This document shows, piece after piece, positions 35,719 through 43,616 of a DNA stretch of 64,000 nucleotides. Location of the stretch: positions 107,031 through 171,030 of the forward strand of contig DJQA01000008.1 in assembly GCA_002437495.1 (NCBI GenBank). The letters are read 5' to 3'. Below the pieces are notes generated by a model. It was not told where the DNA came from and did no database searches. It saw nothing but the letters and a program-made list of their open reading frames with translations. The stretch comes from Prevotellaceae bacterium UBA6398. Lineage in GTDB: Bacteria; Bacteroidota; Bacteroidia; Bacteroidales; Bacteroidaceae. Numbering within the stretch: position 1 is the stretch's first letter; every line of letters begins with the position of its first letter. A program made the translations under genes and the position numbers.

Positions 35719-37134
35719 TTAATATCTGTAGAAATCGGCTTTGTAAGGACCGTCAACTTTCACGCCGATATAGTCGGCCTGTTCCTTGGAAAGCTTGCTG
35801 AGGTGTGCGCCGACACTTGCAAGGTGCAGACGCGCCACTTCTTCGTCGAGCGACTTGGGAAGGCGGTAAACGCCAACCTCGTATTTCTTGTTGAAAAGTT
35901 CAATCTGCGCAAGAGTTTGGTTTGTGAACGAGTTGCTCATCACAAAGCTCGGATGCCCGGTGGCGCAACCGAGGTTCACAAGGCGGCCGTCGGCAAGCAG
36001 CGTTATGTGGTGTCCGTCGGGGAACTGGTAGCTGTCCACCTGCGGTTTGATGTTCTCGTGCTTTATGCCGGGAACTTTCTTCAGCTTCTCAACCTGAATT
36101 TCGCTGTCAAAGTGTCCGATGTTGCACACTATGGCCTCATCGGGCATCTGCTTCATGTGTTCCACCGTTATAACGTCGATGTTGCCCGTTGTGGTAACGA
36201 AAATGTTGCCCACCGGCGCAGCCTCCTCCATGGTAACCACCTTGAAGCCCTCCATTGCGGCCTGAAGGGCGCAAATCGGGTCAATCTCGGTTACAAGCAC
36301 GCGTGCGCCATACGAGCGCAGGCTCTGGGCGCAGCCCTTGCCCACTTCGCCGTAGCCGGCAACCACAGCCACCTTGCCGGCAACCATCACGTCGGTTGCG
36401 CGCTTTATGCCGTCAACCAGCGACTCGCGGCAGCCGTAAAGGTTGTCGAACTTGCTCTTGGTAACACTGTCGTTCACGTTGAAAGCCGGGAAAAGCAACT
36501 CGCCCCTCTCGGCCATCTGATACAGACGGTGCACGCCGGTTGTAGTCTCCTCGCTCACGCCGCGTATTTCCCTGGCGGTCTTTGCCCAGCGTTCGGGGTC
36601 GGCAGCAAGAACCTTCTTGAGAATTTCCTTGAGTGCAGCCTCGTCTCCGCTCCCGCTCGGAGTGTCGAGCACGGAAGCGTCCTTCTCGGCCTTTGCGCCG
36701 AGGTGTATCATGAGGGTTGCGTCGCCGCCGTCGTCAACAATCATGTTGGGCAGCTTGCCTCCGGGGAAGTTCATCGCCTGAAGCGTGCACCACCAATAGT
36801 CCTCAAGGCTCTCGCCCTTCCATGCGAACACGCCCACGCCCATGTCGGCAATAGCCGCTGCGGCATGGTCCTGGGTGCTGTATATGTTGCACGAGCACCA
36901 GCGCACCTCGGCCCCGAGAGCCACAAGGGTCTTTATGAGCACGGCGGTCTGTATGGTCATGTGCAGCGAGCCCATTACACGCGCCCCTTTCAATGGCTTA
37001 GAGCCGCCATACTTTGCCTGCAAGGCCATCAGACCCGGCATCTCGTGTTCTGCTATACGAATTTCCTTGCGGCCGAAATCGGCCAAACCGATATCTGCCA
37101 CCTTGTAGGGCAGAGCGGAAAACAGTTCTTCCAT
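35719..37134 (-). CDS. ahcY: S-adenosylhomocysteine hydrolase
   Basis: It cleaves S-adenosylhomocysteine to adenosine and homocysteine, clearing the product inhibitor of methyltransferases; it is a cytosolic NAD-dependent tetramer. The 471 residues are the full family length. Visible signatures are GSLHMTIQTAVLIKTL, WCSCNIYSTQDHAAAA, DDGGDATLMIHLG, NVNDSVTKSKFDNLYGCRES, the NAD-binding loop VAGYGEVGKG and the C-terminal KADFYRY, which contributes to the neighbouring subunit's cofactor site. A TATCTTTG box lies about 40 nt upstream. It is monocistronic or weakly linked to the YfhO-like gene. Confidence 0.97.
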   Translation of the reverse strand: MEELFSALPYKVADIGLADFGRKEIRIAEHEMPGLMALQAKYGGSKPLKGARVMGSLHMTIQTAVLIKTLVALGAEVRWCSCNIYSTQDHAAAAIADMGVGVFAWKGESLEDYWWCTLQAMNFPGGKLPNMIVDDGGDATLMIHLGAKAEKDASVLDTPSGSGDEAALKEILKKVLAADPERWAKTAREIRGVSEETTTGVHRLYQMAERGELLFPAFNVNDSVTKSKFDNLYGCRESLVDGIKRATDVMVAGKVAVVAGYGEVGKGCAQSLRSYGARVLVTEIDPICALQAAMEGFKVVTMEEAAPVGNIFVTTTGNIDVITVEHMKQMPDEAIVCNIGHFDSEIQVEKLKKVPGIKHENIKPQVDSYQFPDGHHITLLADGRLVNLGCATGHPSFVMSNSFTNQTLAQIELFNKKYEVGVYRLPKSLDEEVARLHLASVGAHLSKLSKEQADYIGVKVDGPYKADFYRY

Positions 37135-37169
37135 TCTTATATTATATTGTATATGTTTCTAATTGGAAG

Positions 37170-37177
37170 CAAAGATA
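37170..37177 (-). promoter_or_regulatory. -7 promoter box of ahcY
   Basis: The minus strand reads TATCTTTG, a perfect TAnnTTTG, about 36 nt upstream of the start codon. No exact -33 box is seen. Confidence 0.5.
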
Positions 37178-37254
37178 GCTATAAAAAACGAGAAACGGAA
37201 AAGGCGGGGGAAAGGTGTGTGAGCCGGGGATAAGGTGCTTCAAAAATTCGGGCA

Positions 37255-37345
37255 TGATTGCGCGGTATGCATCTGCGGTTCGGGCGATGGCATACATGGC
37301 GCGTGGCATGCGCCCCTGCAAATGTCGCAAAGCGCAAATCGATTG
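37255..37345 (+). repeat. Degenerate REP-like module before array E
   Basis: The order of CTGCGGTTCGGGCGATGGC, GGCGCGTGGCATGCGCCCC and CTGCAAATGTCGCAAAGC parallels the modules at 30.0, 32.7 and 45.0 kb, but the central palindrome has decayed (GCGCGTGGCATGCGCC remains). Assignment rests on position and partial matches. Confidence 0.45.
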
Positions 37346-37364
37346 CCCTTGGCAAAACACGCAT

Positions 37365-37486
37365 AATACCATATGGGACATAGAAAAAACCATGTCCCAT
37401 GTAGAAAAAATCATGTCTGATGTAATTAAAACTACATCAAACCTTTTTTTGCCCATTTCAAGTCCTTGAAAAACAAAAACTTGCAC
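37365..37486 (+). repeat. Palindromic 21-nt array element, copy E
   Basis: Units ACCATATGGGACATAG, CCATGTCCCATGTAG, TCATGTCTGATGTAA and, after TTAAAA, CTACATCAAAC, then CTTTTTTTT and the tail CTTGAAAAACAAAAACTTGCA. The first two units are near reverse complements of each other. The third and fourth pair through GATGTAA/CTACATC. The gap 37135-37693 holds nothing else I can support apart from the ahcY promoter box and the REP-like remnant. Confidence 0.88.
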
Positions 37487-37693
37487 TTTATTGCTTATAC
37501 GTTGTCTTCTTCTTGAAAACCAGCATCTTACGGAAATTTCCGCAATATGCGCCAAGCGCATGACACGCCCCAAAAAACGCAGCCCGGCTGCATTGCCAAA
37601 GCTGCTGATTGTTTCGTGTTGTGGCTGGCGCTTATTTGTCCACACACGCCCACACGGTGAAATGGTTCTATTAAGTTTATTTTCCTCCCTTAC

Positions 37694-38206
37694 TCAACGG
37701 CGCACAATGCGGTTTATGAACAGCCAGCCTCCAAGCACCTGCAAAAGCATTCCGGGAAGCCCTATTCGCAAGCTCTGCACCGCCACACCGAAAGAGCCCG
37801 TCATTGCCCATTCGCCCAACGTGCCTATTCCCTGATAGCACAAAACCACAATGGCGAGCAGCGGGAGCGAGGCTTTTTTGTAACGCGCCGATGCCATGCC
37901 GGCGGCAATGGCGAGCAATGCCGACTTAATAAGTATCGAAGGCAGCACTTCCGGGGCGGGCATTGAGAAGAGCGCGGAGTTTGCCAGAGGGGAAAGCACG
38001 GCAACCATAAGCCCCACGCGCCAGCCGTATTTGTAAGCACCCACAAGGGTGAAGAAATATATCGGCAGCCATGTTGCCCCGCCCTGGTGCACAAGGTGGA
38101 ACAGCCGGGGCAACACAACGTTGCCCAATGCAAACAACACTGCCGCCAAGTAGGCTTTCGTGTCGCCATATCCGAGAGAATACAGTTTTACTGTTCTTGA
38201 TTCCAT
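37694..38206 (-). CDS. Small multi-pass membrane protein (ECF S-component-like)
   Basis: The 170-residue hydrophobic protein has about five or six membrane segments (for example LAAVLFALGNVVLPRLFHLV, then IYFFTLVGAYKYGWRVGLMV). Size, hydrophobicity and Gly/Ala-rich helices suggest the substrate-binding S component of an ECF vitamin transporter, a guess from overall pattern only. It is the last gene of a four-gene run, 19 nt after the DUF1893 gene. A membrane cofactor importer would make sense beside Fe-S redox proteins, but no ATPase or T component is in the window. Confidence 0.6.
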   Translation of the reverse strand: MESRTVKLYSLGYGDTKAYLAAVLFALGNVVLPRLFHLVHQGGATWLPIYFFTLVGAYKYGWRVGLMVAVLSPLANSALFSMPAPEVLPSILIKSALLAIAAGMASARYKKASLPLLAIVVLCYQGIGTLGEWAMTGSFGVAVQSLRIGLPGMLLQVLGGWLFINRIVRR

Positions 38207-38225
38207 GATTGTTTTATAATTGTAT

Positions 38226-38669
38226 TCAGTTTGTTCTACTTTCCGTTTGTTTTCTTTTTGAGAGTTCCGCGATTGTCTCTTTTATTGCGCATAGCATTTC
38301 GCGGGGCGACTGCAAGTGCTCGCACGCCTTTTCCATGGGACACCACCCCGTGCCATCGCGGTTTGTTATGTGCTGCACTTCCTCGGCAAACTCCACCTCC
38401 ACGCCGTTATCGCGCAGCAGCGAAACGGCAGGCGTGCTTATGATATGGCCATACACACCCGCCACTTTGCCGAGAACCATGAGCGCGGCGGCGGCTTTTC
38501 CCACCACCTTGTCGGCAATTCTCGCACCATGCAACACACGCGGCTCCTCATCAAGCAGTCGCAGCAAATCTTTCACTCCCCGTCCGTCGAAAGTGCGCAC
38601 CACGCGGTTCTCAACCACAAGAGAATGTCTGCCCATCTCCAGCAGTTCCGCAAGTTGTGCGTTTGTCAT
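38226..38669 (-). CDS. DUF1893-family protein
   Basis: It is a soluble 147-residue protein, and I recognise the DUF1893 pattern: an N-terminal SLVVENRVVRTFDGRGVKDLL, then ADKVVGKAAAALMVLGKVAGVYG and TPAVSLLRDNGVEVEFAEEV, ending in a charged helix. The fold resembles nucleotide/cofactor deaminase-like families, but no catalytic role is established. The start codon overlaps the stop of the aldo/keto reductase gene (shared bases at 38667-38668), so translation is probably coupled. It contains CPMEKACEHL, two nearby cysteines that could bind metal. Confidence 0.8.
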   Translation of the reverse strand: MTNAQLAELLEMGRHSLVVENRVVRTFDGRGVKDLLRLLDEEPRVLHGARIADKVVGKAAAALMVLGKVAGVYGHIISTPAVSLLRDNGVEVEFAEEVQHITNRDGTGWCPMEKACEHLQSPREMLCAIKETIAELSKRKQTESRTN

Positions 38670-40087
38670 AGCGTGCCTTGCTTTAGCTGTTCCACAAAAT
38701 GGTCTATACGCTGCATTTCCTTGGGTATGTCAATGTTCTGCGGGCAATGTTCCACGCATTTTCCGCACCCTATGCAATGGTTGGCCTGACGCAGCCGGGG
38801 AACGCTGCGGTCGTAGCCCACAAGGAAAGCCCTGCGCGCCCGGCGGTAGTTCTCCGCCTGGCGGCTCTCAGGCACATCGCCCTCGTTGACGCATTTGTTG
38901 TAATGCACGAATATGGCAGGAATGTCTATTCCATAGGGGCAGGGCATACAATATTTGCAGTCGTTGCATGGGATTGTGGGGTATTGCACAATTATTTCGG
39001 CAGTGTCGTAAAGAAACTTTGTCTCATCGTCGGTAAGCGGCTTCAAGGGGCAGTATGAGCGCAGGTTGTCTTGCAAATGTTCCATATACGTCATACCGCT
39101 TAGCACCGTGAGCACACCGGGCATTGTGCCGGCATAACGAAACGCCCACGAAGCCACGCTCCTATCGGGCTCGCGCTGCTTCAATCGCGCCACCACGTGG
39201 TCGGGAACCTTAGACAGTCTGCCGCCGAGCAGCGGCTCCATTATCACGGCGGGGATGTTGCGCTTCGCAAGCTCGCCATAAAGATATTCGGCATCGGTGT
39301 TGAAAGAGTTAAGTTCCTTGGCGTGCTGCCAGTCAAGGTAATTGAGCTGTATCTGCACAAAGTCCCACTTGTAGCGGTCGTGCTGCGAAAGCAAATAATC
39401 AAACACCTTTATGTCGCCGTGGTAGGAAAAGCCGAGGTTGCGCACTCTGCCGGCCTCGCGCTCGGCAAGCAGAAAGTCGAGCACGCCATTGTCAACATAC
39501 CGCGCCCTATAATCCTTCATGGCATCGCCACCCATGCCAACGCCGTGAAGCAACATGTAATCTATATAATCAACCTGCAAATACTTCATCGAGTTGCGGT
39601 ACATCTCCAAAGACTTTTCGCGGCTCCATGTCGAGGGGTCGAAATTGGAAAGCTTGGTGGCGATGAAAAACTTGTTGCGGGGGTGGCGTTTCAAGGCTAT
39701 GCCCGTGGCCTCTTCCGAATGTCCCTTGCAATAAGCCGGGGATGTGTCGAAATAGTTCACCCCATGCTCTATGGCATAATCCACAAGGCGGTTCACGGCT
39801 TCCTGATCTATTTTTTCCTCGCCCTCTCTCGCGCCTTCGTCGGTAACCGTGGGCCAACGCATGCAGCCGTAGCCGAGAATTGAAACCTTTTCGCCCGTCT
39901 TGGGATTTGTGCGATATGTCATTTTGTCTTTCGGAATCTCTCCCGATGCCTTTGTGGTTTCGCCGCTTACGGGGTTTTTTCCGGATTCGCAGCCCGCCAG
40001 AACGGCAGAGGCGGAGAGTGCCGCGCCCGCGCCGAGTTTTTTCAGAAACTCACGCCTGCATATATTTTCTTTGCCTATTGTATTCAT
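38666..40087 (-). CDS. Aldo/keto reductase with C-terminal 4Fe-4S clusters and Tat-lipoprotein-type signal
   Basis: It is an oxidoreductase with an AKR barrel fused to ferredoxin-type clusters. I start it at 40087 (MNTIGKENICRREF, 473 aa), because the longer frame overlaps the upstream gene and this ATG follows a GAGAG purine stretch. Residues 11-30 read RREFLKKLGAGAALSASAVL and are followed by AGC, a twin-arginine motif plus lipobox, so export as a Tat lipoprotein is predicted. The AKR domain (about 45-330) has GYGCMRWP, YFDTSPAYCKGHSEE and IDYMLLHGVG. Two cluster motifs follow: CNDCKYCMPCPYGIDIP and CIGCGKCVEHCPQNIDIP. It lies 7 nt downstream of the polyferredoxin gene. Confidence 0.9.
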   Translation of the reverse strand: MNTIGKENICRREFLKKLGAGAALSASAVLAGCESGKNPVSGETTKASGEIPKDKMTYRTNPKTGEKVSILGYGCMRWPTVTDEGAREGEEKIDQEAVNRLVDYAIEHGVNYFDTSPAYCKGHSEEATGIALKRHPRNKFFIATKLSNFDPSTWSREKSLEMYRNSMKYLQVDYIDYMLLHGVGMGGDAMKDYRARYVDNGVLDFLLAEREAGRVRNLGFSYHGDIKVFDYLLSQHDRYKWDFVQIQLNYLDWQHAKELNSFNTDAEYLYGELAKRNIPAVIMEPLLGGRLSKVPDHVVARLKQREPDRSVASWAFRYAGTMPGVLTVLSGMTYMEHLQDNLRSYCPLKPLTDDETKFLYDTAEIIVQYPTIPCNDCKYCMPCPYGIDIPAIFVHYNKCVNEGDVPESRQAENYRRARRAFLVGYDRSVPRLRQANHCIGCGKCVEHCPQNIDIPKEMQRIDHFVEQLKQGTL

Positions 40088-40094
40088 AATTCTC

Positions 40095-41573
40095 TCAAAT
40101 GGTTTTATGCTGTTCATGCCCTTCAACATATATTGCTCCAAAAGGACGCGCCGGACACAGGTTCTCGCACGCTCCGCAGCCAATGCAGCGTTCCTCGTTT
40201 ACCACGGGAATCTTTAAGGAGTTGTGCTTTTGCGGGTCGGAAGGCACCATTGTTATCGCCCCTGCGGGACAGTGGCGCGCGCAATTGCCGCATTCCACTC
40301 CGTCTGCGATAGGCAAGCAGTTTTTGCCCACCCAAACCGCATGACCTATCTGTATCGATGATTTTTCGGCAGGAGTGATTTCAAGGATTGCGCCGGCAGG
40401 GCATACTTCAGAGCATTTGGTGCATTCGGGGCGGCAGTATCCGCGCTCATAAGAGGAATGTGGCTTCATAAGCTTACCGGGGCGGAGCACATCGTTGGGA
40501 CATACGGCAACGCATAGCTGACATCCGGTGCAATGCTCATCCAAATGTTTCAAGCCGACAGCTCCCGGCGGCACTATCGGGGTGTTACGGTTAGGTATCT
40601 TCTTGTCGAGAATCACTGCCAAGCCGCCGTCAACGGTCTTACCCCGAGCGTTCGCCACCGCCGCGCCGAGAATAATGCCGGCTCCCGTCAGGAAACTGCG
40701 GCGCGAAGCGTCGGGAACTTTTTTAGGTGTTTCCACCGCTGTTTTTGAAGAAGTTCCCTTTTTGCGCAGTTCGAAATGCAGCGCACCATGCCTGCAACCG
40801 TCCACACAGTCCATGCATGCCACGCAGCGGGAATAGTCTATCTTGTGATTCTTGTAGTCAATGCACGAAGCCTTGCAGCCACGGGCGCAAATCGAGCAGT
40901 TGCTGCACTTGCCTGCATCTATCACTGGTCGGAAAAGCGAATAACGCGAAACAAAACCCAGAAATGTACCCACAGGGCAAATGGTATTGCAATAAGTGCG
41001 TCCGCTGCGCCATGCCAACACCGCCACCACCACAAAAGTAACTGCGGCAAGGATTAGCGTTGAAAGGGCGCGGAGCCACACATCCCTTTCATAGAAAGCA
41101 TAGCTCCCCATGCGCTCGGAAATGTATGCAAGCAAGTTGTTTCCCCATGTATAAAGCGGTGCAAACATGGTCTGAGCCATTCTGCCATATGCGCTGTAGG
41201 GGTCGAGCAAGCCCGCCAGCCCGGTGAAAGTCGCCGCCACAAATAATGCAAGAACCGCATAGCGCAGCCACGCCTTCGCACCTGAATACGAGAAACGTAG
41301 TTTTTTGCCCTTGCGCCTTGCGCTAAGCCGGGAAACCACATCCTGGAAAACGCCGAGCGGACAGATTACCGAACAATAAACACGCCCGAAAAGAAATGTC
41401 AGCAACAGCACCACGGCAATAACGCCGATGTTCATAGCCATCACAGCCGGAAAAAACTGGATTTTCGCCATCCAGCCGAACCAGGCGTGGACTGTTCCCG
41501 TAAAATCAAGGAACAGCATACTGACAAGCGCAAAAAACACGGTTGCCAGGATAATTCTTATTTTACGCAGCAT
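40095..41573 (-). CDS. NapH/NosR-like polyferredoxin membrane protein with internal twin-arginine segment
   Basis: It is a predicted membrane electron-transfer protein feeding the adjacent exported reductase. I start it at 41573 (MLRKIRIILATVFF, 492 aa). Four or five membrane segments occupy the first 210 residues, with CPLGVFQD and CNTICPVGTF motifs typical of NapH/YccM. Ferredoxin motifs follow: CSNCSICARGCKASC, CVACMDCVDGCRHGA, then CTGCQLCVAVCPNDVL, CTKCSEVCPAG, CGNCARHCPAG and CIGCGACENLCPARPFG. Between the two cluster blocks, at about residue 290, SRRSFLTGAGIILGAAVANA looks like a Tat signal inside the chain, as if NapH-like and NapG-like proteins were fused. It heads the four-gene operon. 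Confidence 0.87.
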   Translation of the reverse strand: MLRKIRIILATVFFALVSMLFLDFTGTVHAWFGWMAKIQFFPAVMAMNIGVIAVVLLLTFLFGRVYCSVICPLGVFQDVVSRLSARRKGKKLRFSYSGAKAWLRYAVLALFVAATFTGLAGLLDPYSAYGRMAQTMFAPLYTWGNNLLAYISERMGSYAFYERDVWLRALSTLILAAVTFVVVAVLAWRSGRTYCNTICPVGTFLGFVSRYSLFRPVIDAGKCSNCSICARGCKASCIDYKNHKIDYSRCVACMDCVDGCRHGALHFELRKKGTSSKTAVETPKKVPDASRRSFLTGAGIILGAAVANARGKTVDGGLAVILDKKIPNRNTPIVPPGAVGLKHLDEHCTGCQLCVAVCPNDVLRPGKLMKPHSSYERGYCRPECTKCSEVCPAGAILEITPAEKSSIQIGHAVWVGKNCLPIADGVECGNCARHCPAGAITMVPSDPQKHNSLKIPVVNEERCIGCGACENLCPARPFGAIYVEGHEQHKTI

Positions 41574-41626
41574 GGTAGTATTATTTTCATTGATAAATAT
41601 AATTGTTATGTAATCCTGTTCCGGTG

Positions 41627-41634
41627 CAAAAATA
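41627..41634 (-). promoter_or_regulatory. -7 promoter box of the redox operon
   Basis: The minus strand reads TATTTTTG, matching TAnnTTTG, about 54 nt upstream of the chosen start at 41573. It lies within the 69-nt N-terminal extension of the longer frame, supporting the shorter start. Confidence 0.5.
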
Positions 41635-41730
41635 ACAAACATCGCGCTTTTTGCCGCTTATATTTTTTACTGATTTGCATACCAAAATTACCGCACTCCC
41701 GGTTTTTCATCCCCCGGCTTCAGACTGCCG

Positions 41731-41850
41731 GAAAATTACACCTGAAATAAAAAAAACTATGTCTGATGTAGAAAAAACTACGTCAGACGTAGGAAAAATT
41801 ACATCAGACCTTTTTCCGCCTTTTTCAAATCTCTTAAACACACGGCGTTA
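41731..41850 (+). repeat. Palindromic 21-nt array element, copy F
   Basis: A degenerate first unit (TTACACCTGAAATAA) is followed by CTATGTCTGATGTAG, CTACGTCAGACGTAG (a perfect 7-bp inverted repeat around one base) and TTACATCAGAC with CTTTTTCC. Unit 2 and the terminal unit are complementary over GTCTGATGTA. It lies between divergent promoters, those of the redox operon and acpP. The 459-bp gap 41574-42032 has no other feature apart from those promoters. Confidence 0.87.
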
Positions 41851-41960
41851 CAAGGGCGCGGATTTATTGCATCCACGCATGGATTTGCAATACCGCTTTT
41901 CGCAAAATTGCGCATTTATAGGCATTTTGTGCAAAAAACGGACGATTTTCGACTAAAAAT

Positions 41961-41991
41961 TTTGCCATATAAATCAATAGACTTAATTTTG
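41961..41991 (+). promoter_or_regulatory. Promoter of acpP-fabF-rnc
   Basis: TTTG (41961-41964), a 19-nt spacer and TAATTTTG (41984-41991) form a complete match to the Bacteroidetes housekeeping consensus. The leader would be about 35 nt. Confidence 0.8.
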
Positions 41992-42032
41992 CATCCTGAT
42001 ATAACAATATTATTTATCAAATTAGTAAGATC

Positions 42033-42269
42033 ATGTCTGATATCGAATCAAAAGTAAAAGCTATCATTGTTGACAAACTCGGTGTTGATGAAGCCGAAGT
42101 AAAGAACGACGCAAGTTTCGCAAACGATCTGGGCGCTGACTCTCTTGACACTGTAGAGCTCATCATGGAGTTCGAAAAAGAGTTCCAGATTCAGATCCCC
42201 GATGACCAGGCAGAGAAAATCTCTACCGTGGGCGATGCTATAGCATATATCGAGAAGCACGTTAAGTAA
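42033..42269 (+). CDS. acpP: Acyl carrier protein
   Basis: It carries growing acyl chains as phosphopantetheine thioesters in fatty acid synthesis. At 78 residues, acidic and helical, it is typical. The attachment serine is Ser37 in the DLGADSLDTVEL motif. It is the first gene of the acpP-fabF-rnc cluster, a common Bacteroidetes arrangement, with a strong consensus promoter. fabF starts 32 nt after its stop. Confidence 0.98.
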   Translation: MSDIESKVKAIIVDKLGVDEAEVKNDASFANDLGADSLDTVELIMEFEKEFQIQIPDDQAEKISTVGDAIAYIEKHVK

Positions 42270-42301
42270 TAGGCTTAACGCGCTTCCCATAACATCTCAC
42301 G

Positions 42302-43567
42302 ATGGAATTGAAAAGAGTTGTCGTAACCGGCATCGGCGCGATAACTCCGCTTGGTAAAACTGCACCCGAAACATGGGAGAACGCCAAGCGGGGAGTTAGC
42401 GGAGCTGCCGAGATTACGCATTTTGACACGTCAAAGTTCAAAACCCACTTTGCGTGCGAAGTGAAGGACTACAACGCCCTCGACTACTTCGACCGCAAGG
42501 AAGTGCGCAAGATGGACCTTTACGAGCAGTATGCCATAATAGCTGCCGATGAGGCCATAAAGGACTGCGGATGGGATTTGGAGAAAGTTGACAAAAACGA
42601 AATCGGTGTTGTGCTCGGCGTGGGCATAGGCGGTATCCACACTTTCGAGGAGGAGTCGGCCAACTACGCCAGGACAGGTGAAACCCTCGGTCCGCGCTAT
42701 TCGCCATTCTTCATCCCCAAGATGATTTCCGACATAGCAGCCGGTCAAATTTCCATCAACTACGGTTTCCACGGTCCCAACTTCGCCACAACCTCTGCAT
42801 GCGCTTCCTCCACCAACGCCCTTGCCAGCGCGTTCAACCTGATACGCCTGGGAAAAGCAAACGCAATAGTTGCAGGCGGTGCCGAAGCAGCAATTTGGCC
42901 AACCGGAGTTGGTGGCTTCAACGCCATGCACGCACTTTCCACACGCAATGACGACCCGCAGCACGCTTCACGCCCGTTCAGCGCATCGCGCGATGGTTTC
43001 ATTATGGGCGAGGGGGCAGGAGTGCTAATACTCGAAGAGCTTGAACACGCTCTGAAACGCGGCGCACACATATACGCCGAAGTTGCCGGAGCGGGAATGT
43101 CGGCCGATGCACACCACATTACAGCATCACACCCCGAAGGACTCGGCGCAAAACTTGTGATGACGCGAGCACTGCAAGATGCCGAAATGAAACCCGAAGA
43201 CATAGACTACATAAATGTTCACGGAACTTCAACCCCGGTGGGCGACCGTTCCGAGGCACTTGCAATCAAAGACGTGTTTGGCGACCACGCCTACAAACTC
43301 AACATAAGCTCCACAAAATCCATGACAGGACACCTGCTCGGTGCTGCCGGAGCCGTTGAGGCACTTTTCTCGGTTAAAGCTGTTGAAGAGGATATTGTTC
43401 CCCCGACAATCAACCACGAGGAAGGCGATGACGACCCCGAAATCGACTACAAACTGAACTTCACGTTCAACAAGGCACAAAAGCGCACCGTTCGCGCAGC
43501 CTTGAGCAATACATTCGGATTTGGCGGACACAATGCCTGCGTCATCGTAAAGAAATTCGCGAAATAA
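42302..43567 (+). CDS. fabF: 3-oxoacyl-[acyl-carrier-protein] synthase II
   Basis: It is a condensing enzyme extending acyl-ACP with malonyl-ACP. The 421 residues are standard. The active-site Cys is about residue 167 in TTSACASSTNAL. The two histidines lie in NVHGTSTPVGD and STKSMTGHLLGAAGAVEA, and the glycine-rich C terminus is NTFGFGGHNAC. It is co-transcribed with acpP and followed by rnc after 49 nt. Confidence 0.98.
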   Translation: MELKRVVVTGIGAITPLGKTAPETWENAKRGVSGAAEITHFDTSKFKTHFACEVKDYNALDYFDRKEVRKMDLYEQYAIIAADEAIKDCGWDLEKVDKNEIGVVLGVGIGGIHTFEEESANYARTGETLGPRYSPFFIPKMISDIAAGQISINYGFHGPNFATTSACASSTNALASAFNLIRLGKANAIVAGGAEAAIWPTGVGGFNAMHALSTRNDDPQHASRPFSASRDGFIMGEGAGVLILEELEHALKRGAHIYAEVAGAGMSADAHHITASHPEGLGAKLVMTRALQDAEMKPEDIDYINVHGTSTPVGDRSEALAIKDVFGDHAYKLNISSTKSMTGHLLGAAGAVEALFSVKAVEEDIVPPTINHEEGDDDPEIDYKLNFTFNKAQKRTVRAALSNTFGFGGHNACVIVKKFAK

Positions 43568-43616
43568 AACTTCGGGCATTAACAAGATTTTTCATTAAGT
43601 TGACACAAACATCTGA

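Noticed and set aside
35635..37233. A 532-codon open frame on the plus strand antisense to ahcY
   Set aside because: ahcY on the other strand has complete family motifs from start to end. The antisense frame resembles no known family and its composition is what high-GC third positions of ahcY would produce.
41651..41956. Heptad-repeat proteins encoded through the 21-nt arrays
   Set aside because: Not annotated as genes: starts and upstream contexts differ between copies, frames are short, and the 21-nt period alone explains the open frame. Kept only as a low-interest finding.
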